NCBI RefSeq assembly: GCF_017876435.1 | Contig: NZ_JAGIOA010000001.1 | Coordinates: 558,001-622,000 of the forward strand | Origin: Microbacterium phyllosphaerae | GTDB taxonomy: Bacteria > Actinomycetota > Actinomycetes > Actinomycetales > Microbacteriaceae | Reading direction: 5' to 3' | DNA length: 64,000 nucleotides | In this document: in pieces, positions 38,149 to 48,074 of the stretch | Position numbering within the stretch: the first letter of the stretch is position 1 | Layout of the letters: every line of letters starts with the position of its first letter | Program-made: the position numbers and the translations under genes | The notes under the pieces: generated by a model | The model's input: only the letters and a program-made list of their open reading frames with translations | Databases searched by the model: none | What the model was told of the DNA's origin: nothing

Positions 38149-39843
38149 TCAGCCGGCAGCGACGCAGTAGCGCAGCTCGACCGTCGATCCGATCGCGACA
38201 TCGCCGGGCGCGGCCGACATCGAGACCACGGTCGGCGGATCCGTCGGCGGGCAGTCGCTGAGCTCGACCGGGCTCGCGGTGAGGCCGATGCGTTCGAGTT
38301 CGGCCTTGGCGGCGTCCATGGTCCATCCGGTGACGTCGGTGAGGGTCATCCGACCGCTCGCAACCACGAGGTTCACGACCGTCTTCGGCGCGACCTCGCT
38401 CTCGGCCGTCTCGCTCGCCTCCATGACGGTCTCGGCGGCCAGGCCCTTGTCGTTGCGCTGTATCACCGTGCCGAGTTGGAGCCCTGCTGCCTTGAGCGCA
38501 TCCTTCGCCGCATCGAGTGACAGGCCCTCCAGCACGGGGACCACCACGGTCTCCTTGCCGGACGAGACGTAGACCGTGACGGAATCGCCTTCGCTGACCG
38601 CTGTGCCGCCCTCGGGGTCTGTGCGGATCACGTTGCCCTCGACGATGTCGTTGCTGGACTCGAGCACGAGCTTGGCCGTGAGATCGAGCTCGCCGAGGTC
38701 GGATTGAGCGCGCTCCGATGAGACGTTGACGAGGTCCGGTACGACTCGCGAGCTCGACGGAACGTCGTCGGGGCGCATGCTGATCGTCCACACCCAGAAG
38801 AGCACGGAGGCGAGCAGGACCGCCAGAAGGGCGACGCCGGCCCAGATCCACGCCACGGGCGGCCCCGACTGGGTGCGCGCCATCGTCGTGTCGGTGCTCA
38901 GCTGTCGCAGCGAGCGGGCGGTCTCCTGTGCGGCACGAGGACTCGGTCCGTAGAGCTCGCTCGTGAGAGCGCCCAGTTCCTTGCGGCTCGGCGCGTGACC
39001 CGAGACAGCCGAATCCAGCGCGGCGCGGAAGTGCGCAGCATCCGGATACCGCTGGTACGGATCCTTCGCCAGGGCACGCAGCACGATCGGGTCGAGGGCT
39101 CCGGGGGAGTCCTCGTTCACCTCGGTCGGCGGCACGGGCGTCTCGCTCACGTGCTGGTAGGCGACGGCGACCGGCGACTCGCCACGGAACGGCTGGCGTC
39201 CCGTGAGCAGCTCGTAGAGCACGACACCGGTGGAGTAGAGGTCGGCTCGGGCGTCGACGGGCTCGCCCTTGGCCTGCTCGGGCGAGAAGTACGCGGCGGT
39301 GCCGATGATCTGGGTGGTCTCGGCGACGGTCGACGACGAGTCCGACACGGCTCGGGCGATGCCGAAGTCCATGACCTTGACCTGGCCCTTGTCGGTCACC
39401 ATGACGTTGCCCGGCTTGATGTCGCGGTGAACGACGCCTGCGCGGTGCGAGTAGTCGAGGGCTTCGAGGATGCCGTCGACGTAGCGCACGGCGTCTTCGA
39501 CGGGAACCGGGCCCTTCGCGATGATGTCCTTCAGCAGGGTTCCGCTGATGAGCTCCATCACGATGTACGGAGGCTCATCGGTGCTGCTGTCGGTGGTCGA
39601 CGGATCTCCGGCGTCGTAGACCCGGACGATCGAGGGGTGCGACATGCGCGAGGCCGACTGCGCCTCCAGTCGGAACCGGGTGCGGAAGGCGTTGTCGCGA
39701 GCGAGATCGGGGTCGAGGATCTTGATGGCGACTGCGCGACCGAGGGTCAGGTCGTACCCGCGGTACACCTTCGCCATGCCGCCGTGCCCGATGAGCTCGT
39801 CGACGCGGTAGCGACCCGCGAGAACGCGTTGCTCTGTCGACAC
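38149..39843 (-). CDS. pknB: Ser/Thr protein kinase PknB with PASTA domains
   Basis: A 564-residue membrane kinase. The N-terminal kinase domain (10-275) has GHGGMAKVYRG, catalytic [11 protein letters not shown] and DFGIAR. A juxtamembrane linker, one membrane helix (about 330-350) and three extracellular PASTA repeats follow (starting VVPDLVNVS, VVPVLEGLS and LTDVTGWTM). PASTA domains sense muropeptides or lipid II, and the kinase controls wall synthesis and division. The last gene of the fhaA-pknB cluster. Confidence 0.96.
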   Translation of the reverse strand: MSTEQRVLAGRYRVDELIGHGGMAKVYRGYDLTLGRAVAIKILDPDLARDNAFRTRFRLEAQSASRMSHPSIVRVYDAGDPSTTDSSTDEPPYIVMELISGTLLKDIIAKGPVPVEDAVRYVDGILEALDYSHRAGVVHRDIKPGNVMVTDKGQVKVMDFGIARAVSDSSSTVAETTQIIGTAAYFSPEQAKGEPVDARADLYSTGVVLYELLTGRQPFRGESPVAVAYQHVSETPVPPTEVNEDSPGALDPIVLRALAKDPYQRYPDAAHFRAALDSAVSGHAPSRKELGALTSELYGPSPRAAQETARSLRQLSTDTTMARTQSGPPVAWIWAGVALLAVLLASVLFWVWTISMRPDDVPSSSRVVPDLVNVSSERAQSDLGELDLTAKLVLESSNDIVEGNVIRTDPEGGTAVSEGDSVTVYVSSGKETVVVPVLEGLSLDAAKDALKAAGLQLGTVIQRNDKGLAAETVMEASETAESEVAPKTVVNLVVASGRMTLTDVTGWTMDAAKAELERIGLTASPVELSDCPPTDPPTVVSMSAAPGDVAIGSTVELRYCVAAG

Positions 39844-39901
39844 GTACTGACCCCCTGATACGACCTGATGAATTGTCCCAGCCTACGATGCGAGCCGCGG
39901 A

Positions 39902-41656
39902 TCAGCCTTCGGTGCCGTCCTCGCCGCCGCCACCGTCGCCACCGTCGGTGGGGGCGGCAGGGAGGATGACCACGCCAGGCATGGCGTCCGACTGCTCGGA
40001 CGGCATGTCGCTCCCGCAGAACACGCGGAACGTCGCGGTGATGCTCTGACCTGCCGTGCCGGGCACGATCTGCGTCGACAGGACGCTCGGCCCGAAGCTG
40101 CGGATCGATTCGCCGGGGTTGCCACCCGAGAACGTCGCGTTGGTGAGCGTCACCTCGAAGGCGGAGCGAGCGGGCGTGCCCGAGGGGCACTCGAAGCTCG
40201 GCCAGTTGAGCGTGACCGGCTCACCCTCGGTGGGCGTGCCGGCGAGAGTCGGGGTTCCCGACGGCTTGCCCACCTGGACCTGCTCCTTGAACGTCGTGAG
40301 CGTGAGGAGCGTTCCCGGCTCCACGTTGCCACCGGGCTGCACGGACTCGACCGTGCCGACCTGGTTCGCATTCGGTGCGACCGTGTTGCCGACGACGCAC
40401 TCGGCCTGCAGACCCGCGTTGACCGCGGCGGCGCGCGCGGCCTCGCACTGCATGCCCTCGAGGCCGAGGGCATCGACGTCGACCTGCTCGGGCTCCTCGG
40501 TCGGCGTGTCCGACGGCGTCGGCTTGGCCGACTGGCTCGTCGTCGTCGATTCGGTCGGCTTCGGGTCGCCGTCGCCCTGGTTCATCAGCGCGAAGACGGT
40601 TCCGCCGAGCACGATCACCAGCAGGGCGATGAGGGCGATGAGCGGCCACGTCCACGGGCTGCGCTTCTTCTTCTTCTCGCCGTCCTCCTCGACCTCTTCT
40701 CCCGTGGGGAGCTGAGCCGTGGTGGGGAGGATGCGGGTCGCGCCGTCGTCGCCCGATGCCGTGAGCAGCCGCGTGGCGTCGTCGGAGGCGACACCACCGG
40801 TCGCGATCGCCGGCACCGCGATCGCCGCGGAGTTGAGGTCGCCGCGTCGCAGCGCCTGGGCTGCACGAGCGACCGTGGCCGACGACGACGGACGATCGGC
40901 GGGCTTCTTGGCGATCATCGCCATGACGAGGTTCTGCACCGGGATCGGCACGGTCGGCGGCAGCGGCGGGGGCTGCTCGTTGATCTGCGCCATCGCGATC
41001 GCGACCTGCGACTCACCGGTGAAGGGGCGCTTGCCCGCGAGGCACTCGTACGCGACGATACCCAGCGAGTAGGTGTCGGTCGCGGGGGATGCCGGGTGGC
41101 CGGAGGCCTGCTCGGGGGAGAGGTACTGCACCGTGCCCATGACCTGACCGGTGGCCGTCAGCGGCACCTGGTCGGCGATGCGGGCGATGCCGAAGTCGGT
41201 GATCTTGACGCGCCCGTCAGGCGTGATCAGCAGGTTTCCCGGCTTGATGTCGCGGTGCACGAGGCCGGCAGCGTGGGCTGCCTGCAGAGCGGATGCCGTC
41301 TGGGCGACGATGTCGAGGGTCTTGTCGGCACTGAGCGCGCCGTCGCGCTCGAGGACGGTCGAGAGAGCCTCGCCGGGCACGAGCTCCATGACGAGGTACG
41401 CGCTGCCGTTCTCCTCGCCGTAGTCGAAGACGCTCGCGATGCCCTCATGGTTCACGAGTGCGGCATGGCGCGCTTCAGCGCGGAACCGCTCGAGGAACCC
41501 GGGGTCCCCCATGTACTCGTCCTTGAGGATCTTGATGGCCACGGTGCGTCCGATGACGTGATCCGTCGCCTCCCACACCTCGCCCATGCCGCCGATCGCA
41601 ATACGCGACTGCAGCTCGTAGCGACCACCGAACGACACACCCTGCGTCGGTCTCAT
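39902..41656 (-). CDS. pknA: Ser/Thr protein kinase PknA-like
   Basis: A 584-residue membrane kinase: kinase domain 10-270 ([15 protein letters not shown] loop, [20 protein letters not shown]), Ala-rich linker, one membrane helix (about 368-390), a Thr/Ser/Pro stretch and an ectodomain. The ectodomain includes one PASTA-like repeat ([19 protein letters not shown] to LLTLTTF) and a further beta-rich domain with paired cysteines. Orthologous PknA of mycobacteria lacks such an ectodomain. It overlaps pbpA by four bases. Confidence 0.93.
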   Translation of the reverse strand: MRPTQGVSFGGRYELQSRIAIGGMGEVWEATDHVIGRTVAIKILKDEYMGDPGFLERFRAEARHAALVNHEGIASVFDYGEENGSAYLVMELVPGEALSTVLERDGALSADKTLDIVAQTASALQAAHAAGLVHRDIKPGNLLITPDGRVKITDFGIARIADQVPLTATGQVMGTVQYLSPEQASGHPASPATDTYSLGIVAYECLAGKRPFTGESQVAIAMAQINEQPPPLPPTVPIPVQNLVMAMIAKKPADRPSSSATVARAAQALRRGDLNSAAIAVPAIATGGVASDDATRLLTASGDDGATRILPTTAQLPTGEEVEEDGEKKKKRSPWTWPLIALIALLVIVLGGTVFALMNQGDGDPKPTESTTTSQSAKPTPSDTPTEEPEQVDVDALGLEGMQCEAARAAAVNAGLQAECVVGNTVAPNANQVGTVESVQPGGNVEPGTLLTLTTFKEQVQVGKPSGTPTLAGTPTEGEPVTLNWPSFECPSGTPARSAFEVTLTNATFSGGNPGESIRSFGPSVLSTQIVPGTAGQSITATFRVFCGSDMPSEQSDAMPGVVILPAAPTDGGDGGGGEDGTEG

Positions 41657-43107
41657 CTGCCCAGCACCGCCTCTATGACCTTCTTCGCAATCGGAGCGGC
41701 GATGGTGTCGCCGGATCCTGACTGCCCTTGTCCACCGCCGTCTTCGACGAGGACCGCTACTGCCACCTCGGGGTCGTCCGCCGGTGCGAAACCGGTGAAC
41801 CACAACGTGTACGGCTTGTTATCGTTCTCGGTCGTACCGGTCTTACCGGCGACATCGACCCCGTCTATTCTTGCACCCTGAGCAGCTCCGGTTGAGACGC
41901 TCGCGACCATCGATGCCGTCACCTGATCGGCGACATCGGCGTCGAGTGCACGGCCGAACTCGGTGTCACCGTCAGCCCGGATCACCGAGAGGTCGTCGCC
42001 GATCACGGAGTCGATCAGACGCGGGTTCATCACGACGCCGTCGTTGGCGATCCCGGCCGCGACCATGGCGATCTGCAGCGGGGTGGCGGTGACCTGTCCC
42101 TGCCCGAAGCCGGTGAGTGCAGTCTGCGCGTCGTCGAGCCCGGTCGGGTAGCTCGACGGCGTGGATTCCAGCGGCATCGAGAAGCTCTTGTTGAAGCCGA
42201 ACTTCTCGGCCATCTCGCGGATCGCGTCGTCGCCGAGCTGTACGGCGAGCTCTGCCATGGGGATGTTGCAGCTCAGTCGGATCGCCTCGGAGATCGTCAC
42301 GGTCGCGGCGTTGCCGCACTTGCCACCCCAGGCGTTCGCCACGGTGTTGTTCGAGCCGGGCAGCGTGTAGCGCGCGGGGTTGGGCAGCGTGGAGTCGGGC
42401 GTCCACTCGCCGGAGGCGTACGCGGCCGCCGCGACGACGAGCTTGAAGGTCGACCCCGGAGGGTTGAGGTCGCCGGCGATCGCGCGGTTCGAGAGCGGCT
42501 TGTTCGCATCGGCGACGAGCTGGTCGTACGCCGAGTTCGCCGCATCCGCATCGTGCGTCGCGAGCTGGTTCGTGTCGAACCCCGGGGTCGAGACCATGGC
42601 CAGGATGCGCCCCGTCTTCGGCTCGATCGCGACGACGGCGCCGTTGAGTCCTTCGAGCGCCTGGTACGCCGCGGTCTGGGCTGCGGTGTCGAGCGACAGC
42701 TCGACACTGAATCCGCTCTGCGGCTTTCCCGACAGGATGCGCTCGATCTCGGCGAAGAACGCGTTCGAGCCCGTGCCCGAGAGGTCGGCGTTCATCGCCT
42801 GCTCGATGCCGGTCGCCGACTGCAGCGCCGGGTTGAAGTATCCGGTCACGGGCGCCCACATCGCGGCATCCATGTAGACGCGCTGGAACTGGTACTTGTC
42901 GTCGGACGGGGTGGACGAGGCGATCGCGACGTCGTCGACGATGATCGATCCGCGCTGGATCTCATAGCTGTCGAGCAGGGTGCGTCGGTTGTTCGGGTTC
43001 TGGCCGAGAGCATCGGCCTCGACGACCTGGATCCAGCTGGTCGCCGCGAACAGCGAGATGAACATGAACAGCATCACGATGCTGAGTCGACGGAGTTCTT
43101 TGGTCAT
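41653..43107 (-). CDS. pbpA: Penicillin-binding protein 2 / PbpA
   Basis: A 484-residue class B transpeptidase: an N-terminal membrane anchor (about 8-27), dimerisation region, and transpeptidase domain with SxxK in GSTFK, SxN in SCN and KTG in AGKTGTTEN. It cross-links peptidoglycan in elongation, partnered by the RodA/FtsW-type glycosyltransferase encoded just upstream. Confidence 0.96.
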   Translation of the reverse strand: MTKELRRLSIVMLFMFISLFAATSWIQVVEADALGQNPNNRRTLLDSYEIQRGSIIVDDVAIASSTPSDDKYQFQRVYMDAAMWAPVTGYFNPALQSATGIEQAMNADLSGTGSNAFFAEIERILSGKPQSGFSVELSLDTAAQTAAYQALEGLNGAVVAIEPKTGRILAMVSTPGFDTNQLATHDADAANSAYDQLVADANKPLSNRAIAGDLNPPGSTFKLVVAAAAYASGEWTPDSTLPNPARYTLPGSNNTVANAWGGKCGNAATVTISEAIRLSCNIPMAELAVQLGDDAIREMAEKFGFNKSFSMPLESTPSSYPTGLDDAQTALTGFGQGQVTATPLQIAMVAAGIANDGVVMNPRLIDSVIGDDLSVIRADGDTEFGRALDADVADQVTASMVASVSTGAAQGARIDGVDVAGKTGTTENDNKPYTLWFTGFAPADDPEVAVAVLVEDGGGQGQSGSGDTIAAPIAKKVIEAVLGR

Positions 43108-43108
43108 G

Positions 43109-44494
43109 TCAGCCGATCACCGCCCTGGGTTGGCTGCGGACGCCGTCGGAGATGCGCAGCAGGATCGCGACGATCAGCCAGTTGGCGACGAGCGAGGATC
43201 CGCCGGCGGCGAGGAACGGGGTGGTCAGACCGGTGAGCGGGATGATCCGCGTGACACCGCCGACCATGATGAACACCTGCAGTGCGATGGTGAACGAGAG
43301 GCCGGTGGCGAGCAGCTTGCCGAAGTCGTCCTGCCCGGCGAGGCCGATGCGCACACCGCGACTGACGAACACCATGTACAGGCAGAGGATCGCGAACAGC
43401 CCGATCAGGCCGATCTCCTCACCGAGGCTGGTGATGATGTAGTCGCTGTGCGCGAGCGGAGTGACTTCGGGGCGACCCTGACCCCAGCCGGTGCCGAGGA
43501 GACCGCCGTGCGCGAGGCCGAACAGGCCCTGCATCGGCTGGAATCCGGCGACATCGGGGTCGACCTTGTCGGGGTCGAACAGGAACAGCCAGTTGATGAA
43601 GCGTCCCTGCACGTAGCTGAGGATCTGCGTCGCGACCGCCACGCCCGCCGCGACCAGCGCGAGGCCGATGAGCACCCAGCTGGTCTTGCCGGTGGCGACG
43701 TAGAGCATCGCGACGAACATGCCGAAGATCAGGGTTCCGGTGCCGAGGTCGCGCTGGATCACGATGATGCCGAGCGAGATCGCCCACACCACGAGCACAG
43801 GGCCGAGTTCGCGCATGCGCGGCCAGGTGATGCCGAGGAATCGCGTTCCCACCGAGGTCAGGCTCTCTCGCGTGCGCACGAGGTAGCCGGCGAAGAAGAT
43901 CGCGAGGCAGATCTTCGCGAGCTCACCCGGCTGGAACGCGAACATGCCGCCCAGCGACACCCAGACGGCGGCGTTCGCGTCGGGAATGCGGAGTCCGGGG
44001 ACGAACGGCAGGAGCAGAAGCAGGATGCCGGAGAGGCCGAAGATGTAGGTGTAGCGGAACAGGACGCGGTAGTTGCGCAGCAGGATGATGCAGGTGATGG
44101 CACCGGCCAGCGAGATGGCGGTCCAGGCGAGCTGCTTCGTCGAGTACGCGTTCCAGCCCGTGAGGGACTTGGCGATGTCGATGCGGTAGATCATCGCGAT
44201 GCCGAGGCCCGTGAGCAGGGTGGCGATGGGCAGCAGGAACGGGTCGGCTGCGGAGGCGACCGCCCGCAGCACGAAGTGCACGGCGAAGGCGAGAACGGCG
44301 AGACCGCCGCCGATCGCGAGGATCATCGGGTCGATCACACCGAGTGCGCCGAGCTGCACGAGGGTGAGGGCCGCGCCGCTGATCGCGACGGCGAACAGGA
44401 GCAGCCAGAACTCGCGGTTGCGCTGCGTCTGCGGCATCCGCATGCGCTTGAGGGCCTTGATGACGCTGGTGTCGGCCGTGACGTCGGTGGTCAT
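43109..44494 (-). CDS. rodA: FtsW/RodA/SpoVE family peptidoglycan glycosyltransferase
   Basis: A 461-residue polytopic (10 or more helices) SEDS protein polymerising lipid II. The segments FQPGELAKICLAIFFAGYL, QRDLGTGTLIFGMF and AHSDYIITSLGEEIGLIG are SEDS hallmarks. It overlaps pstP and is one base from pbpA. Confidence 0.96.
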   Translation of the reverse strand: MTTDVTADTSVIKALKRMRMPQTQRNREFWLLLFAVAISGAALTLVQLGALGVIDPMILAIGGGLAVLAFAVHFVLRAVASAADPFLLPIATLLTGLGIAMIYRIDIAKSLTGWNAYSTKQLAWTAISLAGAITCIILLRNYRVLFRYTYIFGLSGILLLLLPFVPGLRIPDANAAVWVSLGGMFAFQPGELAKICLAIFFAGYLVRTRESLTSVGTRFLGITWPRMRELGPVLVVWAISLGIIVIQRDLGTGTLIFGMFVAMLYVATGKTSWVLIGLALVAAGVAVATQILSYVQGRFINWLFLFDPDKVDPDVAGFQPMQGLFGLAHGGLLGTGWGQGRPEVTPLAHSDYIITSLGEEIGLIGLFAILCLYMVFVSRGVRIGLAGQDDFGKLLATGLSFTIALQVFIMVGGVTRIIPLTGLTTPFLAAGGSSLVANWLIVAILLRISDGVRSQPRAVIG

Positions 44495-45786
44495 CCTGCG
44501 TCCTCCGTCGACGTCGGCGTGGGCACCGGAGTGGGCAGCGGGGTCTCGCCGATGACGCGGTCGGCGCCGGCCTGAAGCCTCGCGACGATCGCCTCGGCGT
44601 CGGAGAACGAGCGCGCCGTGATCGTGCGTTCCACCGAGTCGCGCTGGTAGGGCGGCAGGTCGGCGAGCAGGATGTCGGTGTCGCGCAGCGGAGTCGAGAG
44701 CGTGATCGGACCGATGTTCTGCTGAACGCCCTGGAAGATCACGACGCTGTCCTCATCGGCGCCGACGAAGTAACGCGTCTGCGTCCAGCTGTACGCCGCG
44801 AACGCCGCGAACACGAGCATCGCGATGACGACCAGCATCCCGGCGATCCATCCGTAGCGTCGGCGCTTGGCGCGTCGGCGATCCTCTTCGATGAGCTCCT
44901 CGAGGTACTCGGGGGCCGGCTCGAAGTGGCTGGGCTCGTTCGCGGCCTGGCGCACGGGGTGCAGCCAGTTGCCTCGGGGTGCGCGCACCGGGGGCACGGT
45001 GACGTTGGCGGGGTTCGACGCCGAGCCGACGATCGTCGCGGTGCCCGAGTGCATGGCGTGCTGTCCACCGACCTCGACGAGGACGATCGTGACGTTGTCG
45101 GGCGCACCTCCGTCGAGCGCCTGCTTCAGCAGGTTGTCAGCGGTGCGGCCGGGGGCCATGCCCATGCGCATCGCCTTGAGGATGTGCGCCTCGTCGACGA
45201 CGCCCGAGAGGCCGTCGGAGCACAGTAGCCAGCGGTCGCCAGGCTGGGTGTGCATGACGAACATGTCGAGTTCTGGATCGGCATCCATGTCGCTGAGCAC
45301 ACGCATGAGCACCGAACGACGCGGGTGGTACCGCGCCTCCTCCGGCGTGATGCGGCCGGAGTCGACGAGCCGCTGCACGAACGTGTGATCCGCAGTGATC
45401 TGCGTCACGGCATCGTCGCGGTAGAGGTAGATGCGCGAGTCGCCGATGTGACCGATGACCGCGTAGTCGTCGACCATGATCACCGCGCTCAGCGTGGTGC
45501 CGAGGCCGGCGAGCTCGGGGCGATCCTTCGCGGCGCGGATCAGGTCGCCGGCGGCCGTGGTCGCGGCGGCCTGGAGTGAGGCCTGCGCGTCGTCGACCGA
45601 CGTGTACGGCTGGTCGAGCGGCTCCATGCGGTGGATCGCGATGCTCGAGGCGACGTCGCCGCCCGCGTGGCCGCCCATGCCGTCGGCGACGACGAACAGG
45701 TTCGCCCCGGAATATCCGGAGTCCTGGTTGTTGGAGCGGACCTTGCCCGTATGGGAGATCGCGGCGCTCGAGCCTTCGAAGACCAT
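44491..45786 (-). CDS. pstP: PP2C family Ser/Thr phosphatase PstP
   Basis: A 431-residue phosphatase that reverses PknA/PknB phosphorylation. The PP2C domain (1-240) has metal ligands in FVVADGMGGHAGGD and LLCSDGLSGVVD plus the GAPDNVTIVLV C-terminal motif. A linker, one membrane helix (about 308-330) and an extracellular 100-residue domain follow. Confidence 0.95.
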   Translation of the reverse strand: MVFEGSSAAISHTGKVRSNNQDSGYSGANLFVVADGMGGHAGGDVASSIAIHRMEPLDQPYTSVDDAQASLQAAATTAAGDLIRAAKDRPELAGLGTTLSAVIMVDDYAVIGHIGDSRIYLYRDDAVTQITADHTFVQRLVDSGRITPEEARYHPRRSVLMRVLSDMDADPELDMFVMHTQPGDRWLLCSDGLSGVVDEAHILKAMRMGMAPGRTADNLLKQALDGGAPDNVTIVLVEVGGQHAMHSGTATIVGSASNPANVTVPPVRAPRGNWLHPVRQAANEPSHFEPAPEYLEELIEEDRRRAKRRRYGWIAGMLVVIAMLVFAAFAAYSWTQTRYFVGADEDSVVIFQGVQQNIGPITLSTPLRDTDILLADLPPYQRDSVERTITARSFSDAEAIVARLQAGADRVIGETPLPTPVPTPTSTEDAG

Positions 45787-45793
45787 GCCGGGG

Positions 45794-46315
45794 TCAGGCT
45801 CGCAGCTCGAAGGTCGTGGCGCCCACCTTGATCGGGGTGCCGAGGGCGAGACCGACCGGACCGCCCGTCACCCGCTGACCGGCGACGAACGTTCCGTTGG
45901 TCGAGTCGAGGTCCTGGATGGCCCAGCTGTCGCCACGCAGCAGAAGGCGGGCGTGGTGACTGGAGGTGTAGTCGTCGCGGATGACGAGTGCGGATTCGCT
46001 CGAGCGTCCGATCGTCAGGGTGTCGCTGCCCAGGGGGAGCTCGAGGCCGGCCTTGGGACCGGACGTGATGACGAGTCGCTTGGCGGTCGCGACGGTCGCC
46101 GGGCCCGTGCTCGGCTTCGCGGAGGCGGGGCGGGATGCCGCCGGGGCGGCGGTCGGTGCCGGTGTCGCCGCGGCCGCCTCGGCGGGGAGCTTTCGCACCT
46201 TCATGCCGAACAGATCGGCGCGCAGCGAGTAGACGACGCCGAACACGAAGAACCACAGCAGCAGCAGGAAGCCGACGCGCAGCAGCAGGAGGACGAGTTC
46301 ACTGGGAGTGCTCAC
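45794..46315 (-). CDS. fhaB: FHA domain protein FhaB (FipA-like)
   Basis: A 173-residue protein: an N-terminal membrane helix (about 4-28), an Ala/Pro-rich linker and a C-terminal FHA domain with IGRSSESALVI, SSHHARL and DSTNGTFVAGQRV. FHA domains bind phosphothreonine, so it should read PknA/PknB output. The GTG start overlaps the fhaA stop codon. Confidence 0.94.
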   Translation of the reverse strand: MSTPSELVLLLLRVGFLLLLWFFVFGVVYSLRADLFGMKVRKLPAEAAAATPAPTAAPAASRPASAKPSTGPATVATAKRLVITSGPKAGLELPLGSDTLTIGRSSESALVIRDDYTSSHHARLLLRGDSWAIQDLDSTNGTFVAGQRVTGGPVGLALGTPIKVGATTFELRA

Positions 46316-47040
46316 GAGAGGGCTCCGAACGCACGGGTCGCGTCGTCGTCACGCGGCCGCGGAGGGCGTGACGGGGAGGCGACGGGAACGATACGGAACA
46401 CCAGATCGGTGCGTCCGATGGTGATCGTGGTGTCGGTGGGGAGCGCGGCCTCGCGTACCTTCTGGCCGTTCACCTTGGTGCCGTTGGTCGATCCGAGGTC
46501 ACGCATCATGGCGCGCTCGCCGTCCCACAGGACCTCGACGTGCTTGCGGCTGGATCCGGCATCCGCGATGGTGATGTCGGCATCCGTGCCCCGGCCGATG
46601 ACCGTGCGGGCGCGGGTGAGGGAGTGGCGGCGTCCGTCGACGTCGATCACAGCCTGCCAGTTGACGCGGCCCTCGACGGTGCCCGAGCTGACGTTGATCG
46701 TGCCGGTCGCGATCTTGTCGTCGCTCTCGAGGCTGATCGACAGCGGACCCGAGAAGCTGTAGCCCTGCGACTTCGCGTGCTTCGTGAGAAGAGCATGCAG
46801 TTCGTCGGTGAGAGCTCCGCCGAGTCCGAGCATGCGCTCGGCATCATCGGTGCTGAGGCGCACGACGAAGCTGTTGGGCGCGATGATGCGGTCGCGGCTC
46901 ACCACAGCCGCTTTGGTGTCTGCCTCGCGCCGAAGGGCCGAAGCGATCTCCACGGGCTGGATGCCGCTGCGGAAGGTCTTCGCGAAGGCGCTGTTCACAG
47001 CGCGCTCGAGACCCTTCTCAAAGCTGTCAAGTAGTCCCAC
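46312..47040 (-). CDS. fhaA: FHA domain protein FhaA (DUF3662 + FHA)
   Basis: A 242-residue protein with the N-terminal DUF3662 domain (1-115, MGLLDSFEKGLERAVNSAF) and a C-terminal FHA domain (about 145-230, IGRGTDADITIAD and GSTNGTKVNGQKV). In mycobacteria the orthologue is phosphorylated by PknB and binds cell-wall proteins. It is the first gene of the cluster; its promoter must lie in 47041-47200. The linker between the two domains is much shorter than in mycobacterial FhaA. Confidence 0.94.
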   Translation of the reverse strand: MGLLDSFEKGLERAVNSAFAKTFRSGIQPVEIASALRREADTKAAVVSRDRIIAPNSFVVRLSTDDAERMLGLGGALTDELHALLTKHAKSQGYSFSGPLSISLESDDKIATGTINVSSGTVEGRVNWQAVIDVDGRRHSLTRARTVIGRGTDADITIADAGSSRKHVEVLWDGERAMMRDLGSTNGTKVNGQKVREAALPTDTTITIGRTDLVFRIVPVASPSRPPRPRDDDATRAFGALS

Positions 47041-47379
47041 TGGGCTCCTCTGGCATGCCGACCGGTAGACACATCGTAGCCAGGTGTCCTGGGTGAACGC
47101 CCTCGCAGGGCGGCAAAGCCCCGAGATTCCGGGGGAGTGGGGGAGAGGCGGGGTGCTGCTCCGGCGTCGTGCGGGTGGCGTTCTGGCGCTGCTCTTGCGT
47201 CGTTGGCGGCGTCGTTCGGGAGGAGATCTGCGCCTGGGGAGGAGGAAGTGGGGTGGATGCTCCTCCCTACGGGCGGAAGTCCTCCTCAGGGGGTGGAGCC
47301 CGTCGTGGCCTCGGTTTCTTCATGGGGCGGAACGCGTGATATCTTTGGGAAGTTGAGTTCTTCGGAGCCCGACAGACTC
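47041..47379. other. Intergenic region between fhaA and tRNA-Leu
   Basis: A 339-base spacer with no convincing gene. It must contain the fhaA-pknB promoter. It carries the GGAGGAG/CTCCTCC repeat described separately. Confidence 0.6.
47218..47292. repeat. Palindromic GGAGGAG repeat element, copy 1
   Basis: About 75 bases: GGAGGAGATCTGCGCCTG, a second GGGAGGAGG, then CTCCTCCC and GTCCTCCTC in inverse order. Its first 28 bases match copy 2 at 60581-60655 with few changes. A dispersed intergenic palindrome of REP type is likely. Confidence 0.6.
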
Positions 47380-47462
47380 GCGCGAGTGGCGGAATGGTAG
47401 ACGCGCTGGCTTCAGGTGCCAGTGTCCTTATGGACGTGGGGGTTCAAGTCCCCCCTCGCGCA
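47380..47462 (+). tRNA. tRNA-Leu (anticodon CAG)
   Basis: An 83-base tRNA with a long variable arm (class II): acceptor GCGCGAG/CTCGCGC, anticodon CAG at 47413-47415, T-arm GGGGG/CCCCC with TTCAAGT. No CCA encoded. Confidence 0.96.
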
Positions 47463-47503
47463 CAGCGGGCCCTGTTCAAATCAGGGCCACCTGTTCGTGA
47501 TTG

Positions 47504-47539
47504 AAAGAGCCGGTCAGAGATTATTCTGACCGGCTCTTT
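47504..47539 (+). terminator. Terminator after tRNA-Leu
   Basis: A 15-base perfect stem (AAAGAGCCGGTCAGA and its complement) followed by TTTT. A smaller hairpin, GGCCCTG/CAGGGCC at 47468-47488, precedes it. Confidence 0.93.
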
Positions 47540-47566
47540 TCATTCGCCGTAGCGTGTGGTGCGTCG

Positions 47567-48074
47567 ATGGTGACGCTCGTGGTCTGGTCGACGGTGACTG
47601 GCATCGGGATAGCCGACAGCAGGGAGTACCCCGAAGTTGCACTTGGAGGAAGCCGAGCAGTTCATCGAAGAGGGCGCCCCCGGCCACATCGAACAGCTGC
47701 AACCCTCAGGAGTGGCTGCCCGCTCAGCGGTCGCGGCCGCGTCGACGGTCATCGTCGGCAAGGCGTGGACCGGGGCTTCTCGGTCCGGCAGCGCCCTCAT
47801 CCATTACGGCGCCGGGAGCGGGTGCTGCGGCGTGACGTTCGGTTTCCCGAGCATCGTGTCCGGCTGGAACAACAACGTCCGCTCCGCCGAAGGCATCAAC
47901 AACTGCTGGTCGACACAGTACGACGGCACCGGCTACACCGGCAGCAAGCTGACATGCACGCCCTACTGCGCGACCTTGGGGGCGCTGGCCGCGAAGACCT
48001 CGTCGATCGTCTACCGCCCGGCGGGGACCTGGGGGCGAACGATCCCGTCTAGTCCTGGAACGGGTGCAGTCTGA
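47567..48074 (+). pseudogene. Small Cys-containing protein gene, possibly frameshifted
   Basis: The conserved-looking body is in the frame that begins TTGCAC at 47637 and ends at 48074. It encodes HLEEAEQFIEEGAPG, then ASTVIVGKAW, and a Gly/Trp/Cys-rich C-terminal domain (SGWNNNVRSAEGINNCW, CTPYCATLG). A plausible hydrophobic N-terminus (MVTLVVWSTVTGIGIADS) lies in another frame from 47567. The two frames overlap at 47613-47660, so a one-base shift would join them. The C-terminal pattern faintly recalls I36-type protease inhibitors; that is weak. The 3' end overlaps the next gene on the other strand by 26 bases. Confidence 0.4.

Noticed and set aside
47380..47462. tRNA-Leu as a phage or island attachment site
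   Set aside because: No repeat of the tRNA 3' end was found downstream and no integrase is present, although the following genes look accessory.
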